Of a stretch of DNA of 64,000 nucleotides, positions 58,920 through 64,000 are shown piece after piece. Source of the stretch: Pseudomonadota bacterium (GTDB taxonomy: Bacteria; Pseudomonadota; Alphaproteobacteria; Rhizobiales; Hyphomicrobiaceae). The notes beneath the pieces are model-generated. The model made no database searches, was not told the DNA's origin, and was given only the letters and a program-made list of their open reading frames with translations. Positions within the stretch are counted from its first letter, which is position 1. Every line of letters begins with the position of its first letter. Location of the stretch: assembly GCA_023412805.1 (NCBI GenBank), contig JAEZRM010000016.1, positions 1-64,000 on the forward strand. The letters are read 5' to 3'. The position numbers were made by a program, and so were the translations under genes.

Positions 58920-60349
58920 CAGAACTTTGTGATCTCTCGGCGGTGGAGTTGCGCCGTCTCATCGGCCGCAAGAAGGTCTCGCCGCTCGAATTGCTGGATA
59001 GCTGCCTCATGCGCATCCGGGCGACGGACGGCGCGATCAATGCCATGGTCGCGCTCGACGAGAAGGCCGCGCGCAAAGCTGCACGCGACGCCGAGAAGGC
59101 CGTCATGCGCGGTGATGATCTTGGCCTGCTGCACGGTTTGCCGCTCGGCGTGAAGGATCTGTCCGATACCGCCGGCCTCAAGACCACGTACGGCAGCCTG
59201 ATCTACAAGGATCACGTGCCGAAGAAGGACAGCGGCATGGTGGCGCGTGTACGTGCCGAAGGCGCCATCATCGTCGGCAAGACGAACACGCCCGAGTTCG
59301 GCGCTGGCGCCAACACCAAAAACAAGGTCTACGGCGCGACGGGCAATCCCTTCGATCCCGAGAAGACGTCGGCCGGTTCGTCCGGCGGCTCGGCGGCGGC
59401 GCTCGCGGTGGGGCAGGTGCCGATCGCGACAGGCTCCGACTATGGCGGCAGTCTGAGAACACCCGCCGCTTTCTGCGGCGTTGCGGGCTTCCGCCCCTCA
59501 CCTGGCGTGGTGCCATCGGAGCGCCCCGTATCGCTCAGCCCGTTCCCGGTGACGGGACCGATGGGCCGCACGATCGAGGATCTGCATCTGCTGCTCAAGG
59601 CGCAGATCGACAGCGACAAGATCGATCCGTTCGCCGGCGCCGACGTCCAGGATATACCGGAAACGCTCGGCAATACCGATCTCGGCTCGATCCGCGCGGC
59701 CTTCTCGACCGATCTCGGTTGCTGCCCCGTCGATGCGGATATCGCGGCGCTCTTCGAGCAGCGCACGCGCACGTTCCGCTCGGTCTTTGCCGAGACCAGC
59801 AACCGCCATCCCGATTTCACCAATGTGCACGAGACATTCGAAATCCTGCGCGGTCTGGTGTTCGTCGGCTCTCACCGCGAGCGCTACGAGAAGCACCGCG
59901 ATCTGCTCGGCCCAAACGTGATCGACAACACCGAGCGGGGACTCAAGTACTCGCTCGGCGATGTGGCCTGGGCCAATGTCGAGCAGACCAAGATCTACAA
60001 TCGCTATATGGAATTCTTCGACGATGTCGACGTGCTGATCTGTCCGGCGGCGGCGGTCTCGCCGTTCCCGCACGCACAGCTCTACGTCGATGAGATCAAC
60101 GGCGAGAAGATGCCGACCTACATGCGCTGGCTCGCGCTCGCCTATGCGCTCACGACCGCGCTGCCGGCCGTCGCCGTCATTCCGTGCGGCGTCGATCACC
60201 TGGGTATGCCGTTTGGCATTCAGGTTGCGGGGCCGAACGGCTCCGATGCCATGGTGCTGGAAGTTGCGCACGCGCTCGAGCAGGTTCTGGCGGGCAACCC
60301 GGAGACGGCGCGGCCGCTGCCGGATTTGGCAAAGCTCGCGCCGAAATGA
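58916..60349 (+). CDS. Amidase-signature family enzyme (amidase 3)
   Basis: 477 residues with the Ser-cisSer-Lys triad: Lys80 in LGVKDLSDT, the SAGSSGGSA loop (Ser155/156), and the nucleophile Ser179 in TGSDYGGSLRTPAA. It is closest among the three window paralogues to amidase 2. Its ATG overlaps the M20 stop (58916-58919) and its TGA overlaps the HD-domain gene ATG (60346-60349). It therefore sits in the middle of a doubly coupled operon. Substrate unknown. Confidence 0.92.
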   Translation: MTELCDLSAVELRRLIGRKKVSPLELLDSCLMRIRATDGAINAMVALDEKAARKAARDAEKAVMRGDDLGLLHGLPLGVKDLSDTAGLKTTYGSLIYKDHVPKKDSGMVARVRAEGAIIVGKTNTPEFGAGANTKNKVYGATGNPFDPEKTSAGSSGGSAAALAVGQVPIATGSDYGGSLRTPAAFCGVAGFRPSPGVVPSERPVSLSPFPVTGPMGRTIEDLHLLLKAQIDSDKIDPFAGADVQDIPETLGNTDLGSIRAAFSTDLGCCPVDADIAALFEQRTRTFRSVFAETSNRHPDFTNVHETFEILRGLVFVGSHRERYEKHRDLLGPNVIDNTERGLKYSLGDVAWANVEQTKIYNRYMEFFDDVDVLICPAAAVSPFPHAQLYVDEINGEKMPTYMRWLALAYALTTALPAVAVIPCGVDHLGMPFGIQVAGPNGSDAMVLEVAHALEQVLAGNPETARPLPDLAKLAPK

Positions 60350-60912
60350 GCGCGGGCGACGCACAGGCGGGTGCGTCCGCGACGGCGCGCCTGCTCGCGG
60401 CGGCGATCTTCTCAGCCGATCGTCATCGCGACCAGCGGCGGAAAGGCGTGCGCGAAACGCCTTACATCAATCATCCGCTCGAAGTGTCCGAACGCATCGT
60501 GCGTGTCGCTGGCGTCGATGATGTCGAAGTCCTTATTGCCGCCATCCTGCACGACACCATCGAGGATACCGAGACGACGGCCGAAGAGATCGAAGAGCAT
60601 TTCGGCGCGACGATCGCCGCGCTCGTCCTCGAAGTCACGGACGATCGATCGCTCACGTGGATGGAGCGAAAGCGGCTCGAAATCGAGCACGCATCGGGGC
60701 TCACGCCGCGCGCCAAGCTCATCAAGCTCGCCGACAAGATCTGCAATGTCGAGGATACGGAGAACAATCCACCGTCGAGCTGGTCGCGCCAGCGCCGCCG
60801 CGACTATCTCGACTTCGCCGAGCAGATTGCGCTCGGCTGCCGCGGGAACAATGCGGCACTCGATGCGGAGTTCGTGCGCGTCGTCACGAGCGCGCGTGCG
60901 AAGATCGGTTGA
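60346..60912 (+). CDS. HD-domain phosphohydrolase, MESH1/SpoT-like
   Basis: 188 residues. The full metal-site set of the MESH1 (HDDC3) family is present: His43 in YINH43PLEV, His69-Asp70 and Glu73-Asp74 in AILHDTIED, Asp130 and Asn134 in KLADKICN. RRKGVRETPYINHP and EVTDDRSLTWMERKRLE also match that family closely. MESH1 proteins hydrolyse the 3'-pyrophosphate of (p)ppGpp and can dephosphorylate NADPH. There is no synthetase domain. It is coupled by ATGA to amidase 3. Confidence 0.88.
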   Translation: MSAGDAQAGASATARLLAAAIFSADRHRDQRRKGVRETPYINHPLEVSERIVRVAGVDDVEVLIAAILHDTIEDTETTAEEIEEHFGATIAALVLEVTDDRSLTWMERKRLEIEHASGLTPRAKLIKLADKICNVEDTENNPPSSWSRQRRRDYLDFAEQIALGCRGNNAALDAEFVRVVTSARAKIG

Positions 60913-60924
60913 GGCGCCCGGAGT

Positions 60925-61338
60925 TCAGCTCTCCCAGCGGCCGCTCGGAATGAGCCTCGCCCCCGCTGTGTCCGCGCGATAGTGGTAGACCCAGGCGCGG
61001 ACATCTCCACCCGAAGCGAGCCGAGCGGTCGTGCAGACCCGATCATACACATCATCGGGGGATGGCTCACTGGCCATGCCCTCGTAGTTGTCCAGCCATT
61101 TGAATACGGCCTCCGGGTCCGTGAGCTCGAAAACCTCACCATGGACGACATCGGCAATTGCCACAGGCGCGATCAGGCCCGGATAGCCATCAAGGGCGAC
61201 GAGCCGCCCCGGAATGGTCGCGGGGCCAAGCCATTGGCTGGCGGCAACGAGCCGGGCACGCATATCGGCCCCGAGCTCGCCTCGCGCCTGGGTCATGAGT
61301 GTGCCGTAGACAAAGAGGAGATTGGTTTCGGAGCTCAT
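60925..61338 (-). CDS. Gamma-glutamylcyclotransferase-fold (AIG2-like) protein
   Basis: 137 residues with the LFVYGTLM loop near the N terminus, PGRLVALDGYPGLI, and a glutamate in FELTDPEAVFKWLDNYEG that fits the catalytic position. Members cyclise gamma-glutamyl groups of peptides or amines. The ATG at 61338 overlaps the VOC gene stop as ATGA. Substrate unknown. Confidence 0.85.
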   Translation of the reverse strand: MSSETNLLFVYGTLMTQARGELGADMRARLVAASQWLGPATIPGRLVALDGYPGLIAPVAIADVVHGEVFELTDPEAVFKWLDNYEGMASEPSPDDVYDRVCTTARLASGGDVRAWVYHYRADTAGARLIPSGRWES

Positions 61339-61751
61339 TCCTTGACCTGATGGACCTCGATGATGTTGCCCGCCGGATCGTAGAAGAAAATCTGCTCCCA
61401 GCCTTTCATGGCCCAGGCGCCAAAGTCCGAGTAGGGAATGCCCTTCTCCTCCAGGCGCTTCTTGAAGGTCGCGATATCGTCCGTGCGGAAGGCGAGGTGG
61501 CCGCGCTCCAGGGGGTTGACGGCCTGCCCGGTCTTGAAGCCGATCTTCATGTCCTGCTCGGCGAGGTGGAACTGGGTGGCGTCGGCGCGCCCATCCGTCA
61601 GGAAGGAGACATTGCCCGAATAGCCCTGGTCCTTGTCCCGGTTCCCCGCCAGACCCGGCTCCGTCTTCATGTCCAGGACGTCCCGGTAGAAGGTGTCGAG
61701 GCCAGGGACATCGCGCGTGCACAGGTTAACGTGGTGGAACTCGATTTTCAT
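61335..61751 (-). CDS. VOC-superfamily (glyoxalase/dioxygenase fold) protein
   Basis: 138 residues with the two-module VOC fold: EFHHVNLCTRDVPGLDTFYRDVLD at the start, then GHLAFRTDDIATFKKRLEEKGI and FFYDPAGNIIEVHQV at the end. Likely metal ligands are His7, His/Gln in the middle and the Glu in IIEVHQ. AGGAGA lies about six bases before the ATG. It is coupled to the cyclotransferase-fold gene. Exact activity unknown. Confidence 0.87.
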   Translation of the reverse strand: MKIEFHHVNLCTRDVPGLDTFYRDVLDMKTEPGLAGNRDKDQGYSGNVSFLTDGRADATQFHLAEQDMKIGFKTGQAVNPLERGHLAFRTDDIATFKKRLEEKGIPYSDFGAWAMKGWEQIFFYDPAGNIIEVHQVKE

Positions 61752-61958
61752 ATTCGTCTCCTGGTTGTTTCCTCGTTGTTCCTGCTTGGCTCGGCTCATG
61801 GGAGCGCGGCCGGGGCAATAACGTCAAGGCGGAAGAGGGGGCGGCGGGGTGTACGGCGGTGCGCGCATGGCACGCATCGGCGCTCTCATCGCAACTCTCC
61901 CCGCCTCTTTGCCGCGCCCTATAGCCAAGCGTGAGCGGCTGCAATAGAAAGCGGCCCC

Positions 61959-64000
<2,042 letters not shown>

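Overview
The window reads as a chromosomal segment of a high-G+C alphaproteobacterium, most likely of the order Hyphomicrobiales (Rhizobiales). The evidence is a class I lysyl-tRNA synthetase, a SAM-II riboswitch in front of metZ, metZ divergent from a bimodular dCTP deaminase, an IalB-family protein, a DUF721/mutY pair with a CtrA-like box between them, MraZ boxes of the TGGG type, and a FixK/FNR-type anaerobox before universal stress genes. I cannot name the genus. I see no rRNA, tRNA, CRISPR array, insertion sequence or prophage. Coding density is high and most genes sit in short same-strand runs.

Layout. 1-4 kb: an L,D-transpeptidase cut by the window start, a Wzz/GumC-like chain-length protein with a decayed kinase-like domain, and rpe. 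5-9.7 kb: the head of the division/cell-wall cluster (mraZ, rsmH, ftsL, ftsI) behind an array of MraZ boxes; it breaks off after ftsI and a HAD phosphatase follows. 9.7-12.7 kb, minus strand: phosphomannomutase, pgsA, moaD, moaE. 12.8-16 kb: a TRAP transporter with a TakP-like binding protein. 16-22 kb: gapA with its terminator, a CBS protein, an acyl-CoA synthetase, a GNAT protein and lysS. 22-28 kb: a tandem universal stress protein, a cupin with a probably frameshifted leader, an SsuABC/TauABC-type ABC transporter and an amidase. 28-39 kb: a palindrome-rich gap, DUF721, mutY, a patatin lipoprotein, a serine hydrolase, a permuted NlpC/P60 protein, a DHA2 efflux pump, a nitroreductase, metZ and dcd. 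39-42.3 kb: two universal stress genes behind an anaerobox, then three small secreted paralogues that all end in WRCxxW. 42.5-50 kb: an MFS/small protein/MeaB/pyroglutamyl-peptidase run, a second amidase, class III alcohol dehydrogenase, an IalB protein and leuD. 50-57 kb: an envelope cluster (BON-OmpA protein, a 33-residue membrane peptide, a membrane-anchored protein with three helix-hairpin-helix repeats, and a secreted caspase-like protease). 57-64 kb: a SRAP protein, a translationally coupled M20 peptidase/amidase/MESH1-like operon, a VOC/GGCT pair, and carB, which runs off the window end.

The parts most worth study are the 50.4-56.7 kb envelope cluster, the three WRCxxW proteins with a shared upstream element, and the coupled M20/amidase/MESH1-like operon. 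The best supported regulatory sites are the MraZ box array, the SAM-II riboswitch with its promoter, the anaerobox and two intrinsic terminators.
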